Assembly (NCBI GenBank): GCA_947040945.1
Contig: CAMRCO010000005.1
Coordinates: 1 to 49,374 of the forward strand
Source of the DNA: an uncultured Spirochaetia bacterium
GTDB taxonomy: Bacteria > Spirochaetota > Brachyspiria > Brachyspirales > Brachyspiraceae
Reading direction: 5' to 3'
Length of the DNA stretch: 49,374 nucleotides
In this document: piece by piece, positions 1 through 8,995 of the stretch
Numbering within the stretch: position 1 is the first letter of the stretch
Layout of the letters: each line of letters begins with the position of its first letter
Translations under genes and position numbers: made by a program
Notes under the pieces: model-generated
What the model saw: only the letters and a program-made list of their open reading frames with translations
What the model was told of the DNA's origin: nothing
Databases searched by the model: none

Positions 1-2718
1 AGTAACAAGTTTAACTAATTCATCATGCTTAGCTTTGTCACTTTGATTATTTAGGTCAATGTTTGGTATTGGAAACTGTGCTAATTCTTTAATAACTACT
101 CTTGGAAATATTGCTCTAGATGATTTAAATAATGCTGTTTCTAACCAAAATGATGTAAGTTTAGAATTAATAATTCCTAAAATAAACAATGGCTCATAGG
201 TATGTATTTCTCTAATTATTTTAGCACTTTGTTCATTGTATATTTCTTCATTGGTGTATACTGCATTCATAAAGTATGGATATTTAGACAAAACTTGTCT
301 TACTAATATTCTAGGTTCTTTAAATAAATGATTTTTTCGTGGAGCTGCTAACCATTTACCATAAGATATCCAATTCCCTGACCACTCTAAACAATATCTT
401 TGAACATCTGAACCAGATAACATTTTTGCATATGTTGTATCTTTTTGCTCATTTGATAAAAAACGATTTGAAATTTTATCTTTAATAGTTTGTGGAGGCG
501 TACCCTTTCCTATTTCATAAGTCTTTAATCCATCATAAATATTTGCATATTCAGATATAGGACTTGATAACTCATTAATTTTATCCATGAGAGCAGGGAT
601 AGGATTATTAGGGTCAAGACACTGATTTATATTAATAATATAATTTTTAGTTAATAGCTCTATAAAATTTCCGTCTACACTCGTAAAAATATTATCACGA
701 AGTTCTCCCATAGTGTGTTTATGTTTATGTATTTGAGATTTAGAAAACACCAAAACACAAGTATCAACATTAGCCCCACTAAAAACTTTATCATAGCTAT
801 TTATAATATGGAGATAATTCATTTTGTCTACAATGAAACGGCGAAACCTATCAAATGAATTAATCGTTAAACAATTATTAGGAATAATAAAACCTACTAA
901 ACCTTTATCATTTACTAAGCGGTGAGCTTTTTCTGTGAACATTAAATAAGTATTTAATTGATAATCTGAAACAGGATAATTACTATAATAATATTCTTTC
1001 TGCTCTTTAGTAAACATTTCATTTCTAGCAAAAATATAAGGAGGATTACCAAGCACAACATCAAAACCACCACCACTGGCAAAAACAGAGGGAAACTCAG
1101 CTTCCCAGTCAAAGGCGTTTATTTTATAAATAATTTCACTGTCGCCAAAATCAAGCTCACCAGAAGAATCATAAAAATCAGTGCCGATTAATGAATTGCC
1201 ACACTTAATATTGTCCTCCATCGAAGGAAGCGCACGCTCACCAAAAAGCCCAAGCTCTTCGTTAATAGAAAAACTGTTCTCACCCTCAAGGCATTTAAGC
1301 ATGAGTGAAAGTTTCGTAACCTCAACCGCTTGTGCATCAATGTCGACTCCAAAAATGTTGTTCACAAGAATTCGCTTCTTGGTCTGAACGGTAAGTTTAT
1401 TGTCGTCCCCAATAGGGCTTTCTTTTTTGTGGCTAACACTAGGCGGATTATTCAAATAATAGGTTTCATGAAAATTAAGAAGATACTCATAAGCCCCAAT
1501 TAAAAAACTCCCACTCCCACATGAAGGGTCAACAATTTTAATTGATTCAATCTGCTTAGGTGTTTTGTTTTTAATTAATGCCCCCAAGGTGTTCAAAACA
1601 ATATATTTCACAATATACTCAGGCGTATAATAAACCCCGCCCGCTTTCCGCACTTCAGGTTTATACTCAATTTTCGATTTATGATTCTTGTCAAGTGTAA
1701 TAGTCTTGCCCAAAAACTGCTCATAAGCACTACCCAAAATCTCAACCGAAAGCACCGAAAACTCATAAGGGCTTTTAGGAAAATATAAATCACTAATAAT
1801 ATTTTTAACAACCTTATTGCTAACAACAGCACTTCGGCTTAACTCGTCATTTTCAAATAGCCCCGAGTTATACTTCCTGTCAGCATCGTCAAAAATATTA
1901 TAAAGATTTTGGTAATAATCGTCCCCAACCAAAACCCCATTAAGCTTGCCGTAAGTCTCAATGTCACGATCTTCGGCAATACGCAAAAATATAATTCGGT
2001 CAATAGTTTTCTGCACAACAATATTAATGTCACGCTCAAGCATGTCCATATTCTGTTTGCTAATGTCAGATGCAAGCGTCGTCCTAAATCCGTCAAGAGT
2101 ATTAAGAAAGTCATCATCAACCGACTCAATTCCTTTCTTGCTACTAGCGTCAAGAAAATATTTATTAAGTGACCCATTCAAAACATTATTTTTTTCAAAC
2201 ACTTCCCAAAGGTAATCAAACTCAGCCAAATATTCTGTATAATGAATATATTTAATCCTCGCATAAGAAGACTTGTCTTTTTCGTTTGGCTTTTTTAGGC
2301 AATCATAAACAGCAAACTCCTCAAAATCGGTGAGTATACTAATTTTAAGTTTCGCACTCCAAGCATAACGCCTAAGCTGATAGGCAGGCTCGCATTCCTC
2401 TTTAATAAAAACACTGGGCTTCTTTGCCTCAACAAAAAATAAACGCTTACCCTCTAAATTAAAAGAATAATCAGGCGCTTTCGTTCGCTGAATGCGTTTT
2501 TCTAAAACTTTCACTTTGTCCTCATGAACAACTTCACGTGCCGACTCGCTCAAGTTTTGTATATTCCCTGTGTCCCAATTAAAAATTTCAAAAAAAGGAT
2601 TAATAAAGTCTTGCCTAACTTGTGTCTCGTTATAGCTTTTCACTTTATACTCGTCATAGTGATTCGTAAACCGTGCAACAAGGCTTTCAAGTTTTTGGTA
2701 GGCAACACTTTTATCCAT
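1..2718 (-). CDS. Type IIG restriction-modification enzyme (partial, C-terminus beyond window)
   Basis: One uninterrupted frame of 906 codons runs from the ATG at 2718 to the window edge with no stop, so the C-terminus is missing. Residues 82-99 hold a PD-(D/E)XK nuclease signature (P82-D83, E97-A-K99). An N6-adenine methylase core follows: motif I DPSCGSGSF begins at residue 397 and motif IV NPPY is at 558-561. What remains visible after that is the start of the target-recognition region. Nuclease, methylase and specificity in one chain is the Eco57I/type IIG plan, which cuts and methylates with one polypeptide. A purine-rich AAGGA lies 12 nt before the ATG. No separate methylase or specificity gene is visible nearby, as expected for this class. 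The recognition sequence cannot be read from sequence alone. The nearest gene upstream, PIN-PhoH, is a housekeeping gene. Confidence 0.9.
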   Translation of the reverse strand, partial: MDKSVAYQKLESLVARFTNHYDEYKVKSYNETQVRQDFINPFFEIFNWDTGNIQNLSESAREVVHEDKVKVLEKRIQRTKAPDYSFNLEGKRLFFVEAKKPSVFIKEECEPAYQLRRYAWSAKLKISILTDFEEFAVYDCLKKPNEKDKSSYARIKYIHYTEYLAEFDYLWEVFEKNNVLNGSLNKYFLDASSKKGIESVDDDFLNTLDGFRTTLASDISKQNMDMLERDINIVVQKTIDRIIFLRIAEDRDIETYGKLNGVLVGDDYYQNLYNIFDDADRKYNSGLFENDELSRSAVVSNKVVKNIISDLYFPKSPYEFSVLSVEILGSAYEQFLGKTITLDKNHKSKIEYKPEVRKAGGVYYTPEYIVKYIVLNTLGALIKNKTPKQIESIKIVDPSCGSGSFLIGAYEYLLNFHETYYLNNPPSVSHKKESPIGDDNKLTVQTKKRILVNNIFGVDIDAQAVEVTKLSLMLKCLEGENSFSINEELGLFGERALPSMEDNIKCGNSLIGTDFYDSSGELDFGDSEIIYKINAFDWEAEFPSVFASGGGFDVVLGNPPYIFARNEMFTKEQKEYYYSNYPVSDYQLNTYLMFTEKAHRLVNDKGLVGFIIPNNCLTINSFDRFRRFIVDKMNYLHIINSYDKVFSGANVDTCVLVFSKSQIHKHKHTMGELRDNIFTSVDGNFIELLTKNYIININQCLDPNNPIPALMDKINELSSPISEYANIYDGLKTYEIGKGTPPQTIKDKISNRFLSNEQKDTTYAKMLSGSDVQRYCLEWSGNWISYGKWLAAPRKNHLFKEPRILVRQVLSKYPYFMNAVYTNEEIYNEQSAKIIREIHTYEPLFILGIINSKLTSFWLETALFKSSRAIFPRVVIKELAQFPIPNIDLNNQSDKAKHDELVKLVT

Positions 2719-2826
2719 AATATACTAATCCTTCAATTAATTAATAATAATATAAATTGCATTCTACTTAAATTATAGATTTAAAGCCATAATTTTTTTG
2801 GATATAGACTTTTATTTTTTTATTTC

Positions 2827-4167
2827 TTAAAGAATATTCGCCGCAAGTTCAGCAAGCTCTGAGCGCTCCCCTTTCTCGAGTGTCACAGTCGCACTAAGTC
2901 GCTCATTTTTCATTTTGTCAATTAAATATGTAAGCCCATTACTTCGCTCATCAAGATAAGGCGTGTCAATTTGATTAATGTCGCCAGTGAAGACAACTTT
3001 TGCATTCTCCCCTGCCCGAGTAATAATAGTTTTAACTTCATGCGGTGTAAGGTTTTGAGCCTCATCAACAATAAAATAAACTTTAGAAAGTGTTCGCCCT
3101 CTAATATATGCCAAAGGCGAAATGAGTAGCTTTTCTTTTTCAAGCATATTTTCTATAGTCTTAGACTCACTGCTTCCTTCAGGGTAAAGCGTTTTTATAA
3201 CCGATAAATTATCAAAAAGAGGTTGCATATAAGGGTCAAGCTTACTTTTAACATCCCCGGGCAAATATCCTAAGTCTTTGTTTGAAAGTGCAACCACAGG
3301 TCTTGCCAAAAGAATTTGCCTGTAATCACGTCTAAGCTCAAGTGATGCTGCAAGTGCCAAAAGTGTTTTGCCTGTTCCAGCTTTCCCCATTATTGTAACA
3401 AGTGGAATATCTTTGTTTAGAAGCATATCTAACGCCACAGCCTGCTCATCATTCCTAGGCATAATCCCGTAGGCTGACATACTGCTTTTCAAAACATAAT
3501 GAAGTGAATTACTTTCACTGTCATATTTTGCTATTGCCCCTTCACTGTCGTCTTCACTTTTTTTGTAGACGAAGTAGGTGTTAGGATATGGTTTACTGTC
3601 CTCTTTAAAAGGTACTGTTTTATCTTTTTCAAGTTTAGTTATAATTTCTTTATTTGACTCACTAGTGGATATATTTATTCCAGTATGTAAAGAGTCTATT
3701 GTTTCAACTTTGTCGGTATAATAATCTCTAGTTTCAATACCTAAACTTTTAGCCTTCATTCTAACATTAATATCTTTGCTGATTAAAACAACTCTATGTT
3801 TTTTCTCTTGCAAATTATAGGCAACAGCAAGTATTCTGTGATCAGGTATGTCCTCATTAAATATTTTTTTTATTTTTTCGTTTTCAGTATTTTCAGTATC
3901 AACAAACACACGGCTACCATTTCCAAAATCTATTCCCGACTCAAATATACTTTGGTCTTTTGTGACAAGGTTATCAAGCTCACGAATAAATTCACGAGCA
4001 TTATAGTTTATAGTCTCGCTTCCTCTTTTAAATTTATCGATCTCTTCTAGCACTGTTATGGGTATAACTACATTCCTATTTTCAAATGAATGAAGTGCTC
4101 TGAAGTCATGAAGAAGGACATTGGTATCCAACACGAATATTTTTATATTTGGTATAAAGCTAGGCAT
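2827..4167 (-). CDS. phoH: PIN-PhoH family ATPase/ribonuclease
   Basis: A 446-aa protein with two domains. Residues 8-150 form a PIN RNase domain (FVLDTNVLLHD with D14, acidic E41-E42 and D44). From about residue 235 there is a PhoH P-loop ATPase with Walker A GKAGTGKT at 261-268 and Walker B/DEAQ at 368-371. This is the long PhoH2/YlaK type, thought to couple RNA unwinding to cleavage, and not the short PhoH/YbeZ type. The length is normal for that family. The ATG is preceded by GAGGAG at a good distance. It lies just downstream of tRNA-Gly on the same strand, and no terminator is obvious between them, so co-transcription is possible. The physiological RNA target is not known from the sequence. 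Confidence 0.93.
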   Translation of the reverse strand: MPSFIPNIKIFVLDTNVLLHDFRALHSFENRNVVIPITVLEEIDKFKRGSETINYNAREFIRELDNLVTKDQSIFESGIDFGNGSRVFVDTENTENEKIKKIFNEDIPDHRILAVAYNLQEKKHRVVLISKDINVRMKAKSLGIETRDYYTDKVETIDSLHTGINISTSESNKEIITKLEKDKTVPFKEDSKPYPNTYFVYKKSEDDSEGAIAKYDSESNSLHYVLKSSMSAYGIMPRNDEQAVALDMLLNKDIPLVTIMGKAGTGKTLLALAASLELRRDYRQILLARPVVALSNKDLGYLPGDVKSKLDPYMQPLFDNLSVIKTLYPEGSSESKTIENMLEKEKLLISPLAYIRGRTLSKVYFIVDEAQNLTPHEVKTIITRAGENAKVVFTGDINQIDTPYLDERSNGLTYLIDKMKNERLSATVTLEKGERSELAELAANIL

Positions 4168-4211
4168 TTTTTACTCCTCAAAATAAGTTAGAAAGTTAAA
4201 GGAGATATATG

Positions 4212-4283
4212 AGCGGATGAACGGAATCGAACCGTCATCATTAGCTTGGAAGGCTAAGGTAATAACCGTTATACGACATCCGC
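4212..4283 (-). tRNA. tRNA-Gly (anticodon UCC)
   Basis: Read on the minus strand, the 72-nt sequence folds as a cloverleaf. The acceptor stem is GCGGATG/CATCCGC, the anticodon stem TTAGC/GCTAA encloses the loop CTTCCAA, and the T loop is TTCGATT with stem GACGG/CCGTT. The anticodon TCC reads GGA (and probably GGG) glycine codons. CCA is not encoded; the discriminator is T. It lies between the phoH start and the iron-transporter ATPase stop, with its own promoter upstream. Confidence 0.95.
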
Positions 4284-4297
4284 TTTATACTATAGTT

Positions 4298-4326
4298 AAT
4301 ATAATATGAAAGAGAAAAAAAATCAA
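4298..4326 (-). promoter_or_regulatory. Promoter of tRNA-Gly
   Basis: On the minus strand TTGATT (4326-4321), a 17-bp spacer and TATATT (4303-4298) stand about 15 nt before the mature 5' end of tRNA-Gly. Spacing and hexamers suit a housekeeping sigma70-type promoter. It may also serve phoH downstream. Confidence 0.6.
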
Positions 4327-4406
4327 GTGCCATAACAGAGATGAATTATGTTTTGAATTAAATTATTTTAGAAAATATAAATAACTATTAATTTAATATT
4401 ATCTCT

Positions 4407-5069
4407 TTATATATTTTTATAAAAATCTACAACCATTCCATCTCTACAAATTAATATATAGTCTGAAATAGCTTTAACATCGACAATATTATGACTTACA
4501 AAAACAGCAGTAATTTTAGATGCCCTTAAAATTTCATTTAGCTCATTTCTAATTTTTTCTTGTAAGCTCGCATCTAAACTACTAAAAGGCTCATCAAGTA
4601 ATAATATAGACGGTTTTCTTGCTAATGATCTTGCCAATGCCACTCTTTGTTGTTGCCCACCAGACAATTCATAAGTATATCTATTTTCAAATCCATTTAA
4701 GTTAACAAGGTCAAGCATTTCTTTAAGGATATATTCTTTTTTACTTTTGTCTTTAACTCCAAACACAATATTTTTTTTAACTGTCATATGCGGAAACAAA
4801 GCATAGTCTTGAAACACCATACCAATATCTCGTTTTTCAGGCTGAACAAACACTTTATCACTACAAAACAAATTACTATTTACTTTTACATATCCACTAT
4901 AGGGCTTTTCAAGTCCTGCAATAACCCTAAGAATAGTACTCTTTCCACTTCCACTGTCACCTAATACACCTAATATAGAGCCTTCACTTAAAGAAAATGA
5001 AATATTTTTAAGCGTATCCTCTTTTGCATTCTTATATCTAAAGCATAAATCTTTTACTTCTAAATACAT
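4407..5069 (-). CDS. Iron(III)-type ABC importer, ATPase subunit (short form)
   Basis: A 220-aa ABC ATPase with every core motif: Walker A GDSGSGKST at 37-45, signature LSGGQ at 135-139, Walker B ILLLDEP at 155-161 and switch His193. It powers import through the permease encoded just upstream; the permease stop codon directly precedes this ATG, so translation is probably coupled. Related FbpC/AfuC and PotA proteins are usually about 340-370 aa with a C-terminal TOBE/regulatory domain. This one ends right after the nucleotide-binding domain, so it lacks that domain. The iron assignment rests on the binding protein of the same operon; thiamine or another substrate cannot be excluded from this subunit alone. 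Confidence 0.88.
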   Translation of the reverse strand: MYLEVKDLCFRYKNAKEDTLKNISFSLSEGSILGVLGDSGSGKSTILRVIAGLEKPYSGYVKVNSNLFCSDKVFVQPEKRDIGMVFQDYALFPHMTVKKNIVFGVKDKSKKEYILKEMLDLVNLNGFENRYTYELSGGQQQRVALARSLARKPSILLLDEPFSSLDASLQEKIRNELNEILRASKITAVFVSHNIVDVKAISDYILICRDGMVVDFYKNI

Positions 5070-6695
5070 TTAATTAACCTCTCTGTCTATAGTTTTATTA
5101 ATCAAGAAAATAGCAATTAATGCAACAGCAATAATAAAAAGCGAAGGAATTGATGCACTTATAATAAGCTCATCATGAGCATAGGTAAAAACTTTTGTTG
5201 CAAGTGTATCAAAGTTAAATGGTCTTAATAAAAGTGTAAGTGGCAATTCTTTAATAATATCAACAAATACTAAAGAGAATGCACTAATAATTGCTGGTTT
5301 AAGCATTGGTAAATCTACAAGAAAAAATGTCCTTACTGTGCTATGCCCAAGAGTTTTTGATGCTTCATAAAATTTTTTACCAACTTTCTCAAACCCTCCT
5401 TCAATAGACTGAAATCCGACTCCTAAAAAACGTATAGTGTAGGCAAAAAGTAGCATTACAATACTTGTACTTAATATTAATGTTTTTGTATTCTCATTAA
5501 ATATTTTATAAAACCAAAGCATATTTCTATCAACAGAGTTGAAAAATAAAATAACAGTAATTGCGACAACTGTGCCAGGTATAGAATAGCCTAAAAGTGT
5601 AATTTTTGAATATAGAAGCGAGCATTTATTTTGTGCAATCCTTGTATAGTTTGCAATAATAACAGCCATAGATATAATTACTAAAGAGGCTACTACTGAT
5701 ACAAAAATAGAATTTCTTATCATTACTAGAAGCTTAAAGTTAAGCACTTCTTTATAGCTATAAATTGCCCACTCTATTAATTGTAGTGTTGGAATAAAAA
5801 ATCCAAATGACAAAACAATAAAGCAGTATAGCGGTATTAAAACTTTTTTTACACCCCTTACCTCTTTTCGTGTTATTGGTCTAATTTTAGTGCTTGATAG
5901 TGTATATTTTTTTCGCCCTCTTAATATTTTCTCCAAAGTTATAATAGCAAAAACAGACATTAAAAGAAGTCCTGCAAGACGTAAAGCTGCAACCGAATCA
6001 GCAAAACTAAACCAACTGGTAAATATTGCAGTAGAAAGTGTTTGTACTCCGAAATAGGAAACAACTCCATAATCGCTTAAAACTTCTAGCAAAATTAAAC
6101 TTAAAGAAGCAATTATTACTATATGAGCATGTGGTAAAACAACCTTAAAAAAAGTTTCAATACCATTTTTTCCAAGAAGTCTTGAGCTTTCTATTAGTGT
6201 TGCCGATTCCTTCTTAAAGTAAGAATAAACTATCATGTAGGCATAGGGAAATAGAAACATAGTAAAAATAAAAATTGCTCCTGTTTCTGATAAAATATTA
6301 AAAACACCCCAATTTGAATTTGAAACTTTAAGTGTATTTCTTAAAAAAACTTGAATATTTCCAGTATAGCTAAGCAAACCACTATATGTGTATGCAGCAA
6401 CATAAGGCGGAATTGACAAAGGCAAAATCATTGCCCATCTAAAAAAACCTCTAAACGGAAACTCATATACTGTAATTAAATATGCTGTAGTAACTCCAAT
6501 TGATACACTAAACACCCCTACAAACAAACAAAGCTTAAAGGTTGTTATTATATAATCTTTGAGCAAATAAGTTTTTATATGTATCCATGTATCATTTACA
6601 GGTTTAAACAAATAAAAAATAATTTCAAGATTTGGCAAAATAATAAGCAAAACAAATATGGTACTTAATATAAACCATAAATTAATTTTTTTCAT
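5070..6695 (-). CDS. Iron(III)-type ABC importer, fused permease
   Basis: A permease of about 541 aa with two homologous halves, each with roughly six membrane helices and a BPD_transp_1-type cytoplasmic loop. The loops are near residues 165-200 (ESSRLLGKNG...LPHAH) and 440-480 (EASKTLGHST...LPMLK). This FbpB/ThiP-like fusion forms the whole channel from one chain. I place the start at the ATG at 6695 (MKKINLWF), which has AGGAAA about 10 nt upstream. An in-frame TTG at 6731 lies inside the loop of a hairpin and has no ribosome binding site. The gene sits between the binding-protein gene and the ATPase gene, which is the usual order of ferric-iron importers. Confidence 0.9.
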   Translation of the reverse strand: MKKINLWFILSTIFVLLIILPNLEIIFYLFKPVNDTWIHIKTYLLKDYIITTFKLCLFVGVFSVSIGVTTAYLITVYEFPFRGFFRWAMILPLSIPPYVAAYTYSGLLSYTGNIQVFLRNTLKVSNSNWGVFNILSETGAIFIFTMFLFPYAYMIVYSYFKKESATLIESSRLLGKNGIETFFKVVLPHAHIVIIASLSLILLEVLSDYGVVSYFGVQTLSTAIFTSWFSFADSVAALRLAGLLLMSVFAIITLEKILRGRKKYTLSSTKIRPITRKEVRGVKKVLIPLYCFIVLSFGFFIPTLQLIEWAIYSYKEVLNFKLLVMIRNSIFVSVVASLVIISMAVIIANYTRIAQNKCSLLYSKITLLGYSIPGTVVAITVILFFNSVDRNMLWFYKIFNENTKTLILSTSIVMLLFAYTIRFLGVGFQSIEGGFEKVGKKFYEASKTLGHSTVRTFFLVDLPMLKPAIISAFSLVFVDIIKELPLTLLLRPFNFDTLATKVFTYAHDELIISASIPSLFIIAVALIAIFLINKTIDREVN

Positions 6696-6713
6696 AAAAT
6701 ATTTTCCTATACT

Positions 6714-6747
6714 ATAAAAAAAGTAGCCCAAAGACTACTTTTTTATA
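6714..6747 (-). terminator. Intercistronic hairpin, probable attenuating terminator
   Basis: The arms AAAAGTAG and CTACTTTT, extended by A/T pairs to about 12 bp, enclose the 8-nt loop at 6727-6734. A T run follows on either strand. It lies between the binding-protein stop (6776) and the permease start (6695). Partial termination here would give more binding protein than permease, as is common in ABC import operons. Confidence 0.65.
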
Positions 6748-6775
6748 TAACTAATTATTTACACGTTTTCAACTT

Positions 6776-7822
6776 TTACTTCCAGCCTACTTGTCCAAAT
6801 ATTTCGATAGCCTTTCTGTTATTTTCACCTACATCAACTAAACTTACATCCTGTAGAGAATATTCTCCAAATGAGCTTAATATTTCATTAGGTAAAACAT
6901 CTGGGTTTACAGGATATTCATAATTGAAGTCTGTATAAAGAGTTTGCACCTCTGGTGATACTAAGTACTCAAGAAGCTTTATAGCATTCTCTTGGTTTTT
7001 TGAATACTTAATCATTGAAGCACCACTTATATTCATTTGTGTATTTTCTGGAAAGAATACAGTAATTGCTTCTGCAGCCTTAACCTCTTCTGGATCATCA
7101 GAATTAAGCATTCTACCAATATAGTATGTATTTAAGATAGCAATCTCGCCCTCACCTGCAGCAACAGCTTTAACTTGATCTCGGTCATTACCTTTTGGCT
7201 CTCTTGCCATATTAAGAACCATACCAGCTGCCCATTCTTTTGCCTCTTCTTCCGAAGTTTCAGCAATAATTGACGCAAGTAATGACTGATTATAAGTAGA
7301 TTCAGAACTTCTTATAAGAATTTTACCCTTAAACTCATCTCCTGTTAGTGCATAATAAGTAGAAAGAGTACTAGGATCAACTTTTTTATTATCATAGGCA
7401 ATAATTCTAGCACGTTGTGTTAAAGCTATCCATTCATTATTTTCACCTCGTAACCTTTTAGGAACAATTTTAGTAATCATATCAGAGTTAATTGGCATAA
7501 CAATATCAGCCTGAACTGCTTGATAAAGATTAGCAATATCTGCTGTAATAAAAATGTCTGCAGAAGTATCAGCACCTTCACTTTTTAATCTACCCAATAC
7601 TTCAGGTGCTTTACCAGTAATAACATTAACTTTGATCCCAGTACTTTCTGTAAAGTTCGAATATATTTTTTCATCAATATCATAATGTCTTGCTGAATAT
7701 ACATTAACAACTTTATCTCCATTTGCCTCACTAACAACCTTAGTTTCTCCACCGCAAGCGACGGTAATTCCAAACAATAAAAGCATTGATATACCTGATA
7801 TCAAATATTTTTTTATACTCAT
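6776..7822 (-). CDS. Iron(III)-type ABC importer, substrate-binding lipoprotein
   Basis: A 348-aa extracytoplasmic binding protein. A signal peptide with a relaxed lipobox (TVAC, Cys23) implies lipid anchoring. The fold is that of the FbpA/AfuA class: VNVYSARHYD near the mature N-terminus (H46) and the pair Y233-Y234 in NTYYIGRM. In ferric-binding proteins an N-terminal His and two adjacent tyrosines ligate Fe3+, so iron is the likely cargo. Start: the ATG at 7822 has AAAGGAGA upstream. It is the first gene of a three-gene minus-strand operon with the permease and ATPase. The promoter overlaps inverted GTTAG/CTAAC repeats, which suggests metal-dependent repression. Other anions or metals carried by the family are less likely. 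Confidence 0.9.
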   Translation of the reverse strand: MSIKKYLISGISMLLLFGITVACGGETKVVSEANGDKVVNVYSARHYDIDEKIYSNFTESTGIKVNVITGKAPEVLGRLKSEGADTSADIFITADIANLYQAVQADIVMPINSDMITKIVPKRLRGENNEWIALTQRARIIAYDNKKVDPSTLSTYYALTGDEFKGKILIRSSESTYNQSLLASIIAETSEEEAKEWAAGMVLNMAREPKGNDRDQVKAVAAGEGEIAILNTYYIGRMLNSDDPEEVKAAEAITVFFPENTQMNISGASMIKYSKNQENAIKLLEYLVSPEVQTLYTDFNYEYPVNPDVLPNEILSSFGEYSLQDVSLVDVGENNRKAIEIFGQVGWK

Positions 7823-7840
7823 TTTATTAAATCTCCTTTA

Positions 7841-7882
7841 AATAAGTTAGTGCATTCTAACTTATTTAGTTAGAATTGTCAA
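7841..7882 (-). promoter_or_regulatory. Promoter and overlapping operator of the iron-transport operon
   Basis: On the minus strand TTGACA (7882-7877), a 17-bp spacer and TAGAAT (7859-7854) form a near-consensus promoter, about 30 nt before the binding-protein ATG. The region carries three alternating half-sites, CTAAC-N7-GTTAG-N6-CTAAC. Two overlapping perfect inverted repeats result: AATAAGTTAG/CTAACTTATT at 7841-7866, covering the -10 and likely start site, and ATTCTAAC/GTTAGAAT at 7854-7876 in the spacer. This placement is typical of a repressor site. The half-site recalls DtxR/IdeR/MntR-type boxes rather than Fur boxes; the regulator itself is not in the window. Confidence 0.7.
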
Positions 7883-7997
7883 ACAAATAAAATAAACATG
7901 TTATAAGCAGTATATCACTCTACATATAGTAATAAAGTAAATTAGATTTGTTGGATTATTCTTACAAAAGCAAAATTAATGGTTTATATAAAACTAT

Positions 7998-8876
7998 TTA
8001 AGACTCTTTCTTAAACGCTACCATAAATATAGCTATTATAATCATAGCGTAAGCGGCTATTTGTGTATGAGTTAGGGTTATCTTAAAAATTAAAATATCA
8101 CTTAAAGATGAGAATATAGTTTGAGATGATAAAACTAAAACAGTAGTAATCTGATTTGAAAGTTTTTGACCATAAAAAAATAACTGATAGGCAAGAGTTC
8201 CTGCTATCATTCCTATAAAAGAAAATGCTAAATATAAAATTTTATTATCCCAATTTATATTTAATATACTTTCATAATTTAATAAAACTAAAGGCAAGCA
8301 TAATATTACAAATGTAAGGCTTTGATAAAAATGAAGTGTTATGGGGTGAGTGTCTTTACTTAACACGCTTGAGCAAAGTATAATGTAGGCAGAGTATGCT
8401 AAGCTAGCTAAAAAGCATAATAAAGACCCAATATTTAAGGAACTTGTTTTATCATTAATTGTAAGAAGAAATATGCCAAACATAGCCATAACTGAAGCCG
8501 TGAGTAATATTTTAGATATTTTAGATTTTTTCACAATAACAAAATATAGTGGCACAAATATTAAATTAAGTGAAATAAGCAAAAGCCCCATTGAACCATA
8601 TTCTATTTTTCTAATTCCATAAACAGAAAAAACTAATGCTAAAAACAATACTAAACCTGTTATCATACATTTTTTTACTTCTTCTTTAGATACTTTTGCT
8701 ATTTTGCTATTTGAGAAAACTCCAAAAATAATTACTGGAAATGTATACCTAACTAGAAGCTCAAAAAAAACACTAACTCCTTCTTGACCCAAATATCTTG
8801 TTGGAATATAAGCAATTCCCCATATAAAAGAAGCTAGTAAAAGTAACACCACCCCTAGGCTATACCTTAGATTCAT
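7998..8876 (-). CDS. EamA-family (DMT superfamily) transporter
   Basis: A 292-aa integral membrane protein with about ten hydrophobic helices arranged as two EamA repeats. The first begins LGVVLLLLASFIWGIAYIPTRYL; the second begins near residue 150 with GSLLCFLASLAYSAYIILCS. This drug/metabolite transporter family exports or imports small metabolites, and substrates cannot be predicted from sequence. The length is standard and the protein looks intact. It is transcribed on its own from a promoter at 8943-8915. About 175 bp, holding the iron-operon promoter, separates it from that operon downstream on the same strand. Confidence 0.88.
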   Translation of the reverse strand: MNLRYSLGVVLLLLASFIWGIAYIPTRYLGQEGVSVFFELLVRYTFPVIIFGVFSNSKIAKVSKEEVKKCMITGLVLFLALVFSVYGIRKIEYGSMGLLLISLNLIFVPLYFVIVKKSKISKILLTASVMAMFGIFLLTINDKTSSLNIGSLLCFLASLAYSAYIILCSSVLSKDTHPITLHFYQSLTFVILCLPLVLLNYESILNINWDNKILYLAFSFIGMIAGTLAYQLFFYGQKLSNQITTVLVLSSQTIFSSLSDILIFKITLTHTQIAAYAMIIIAIFMVAFKKES

Positions 8877-8914
8877 AAAACACTCTCTATTTTTATTAAA
8901 CTAATATTTATAAA

Positions 8915-8943
8915 AGTGTATACTTGGTCTAAATATTTTTCAA
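8915..8943 (-). promoter_or_regulatory. Promoter of the EamA transporter gene
   Basis: On the minus strand TTGAAA (8943-8938), 17 bp and TACACT (8920-8915), about 40 nt before the ATG at 8876. It faces away from the rplI promoter in the same intergenic region. Confidence 0.5.
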
Positions 8944-8995
8944 TACACATCATTTATCTCATATTTATATATATACTTAAAATTAATAAAAGTAG

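Noticed and set aside
1839-2177. Open frame of 112 codons within the type IIG gene
   Set aside because: It is out of frame with the methylase reading and shows no protein features of its own.
6696-6731. Longer permease start at TTG 6731
   Set aside because: It lies in a hairpin loop without a ribosome binding site; the ATG at 6695 has a good one.
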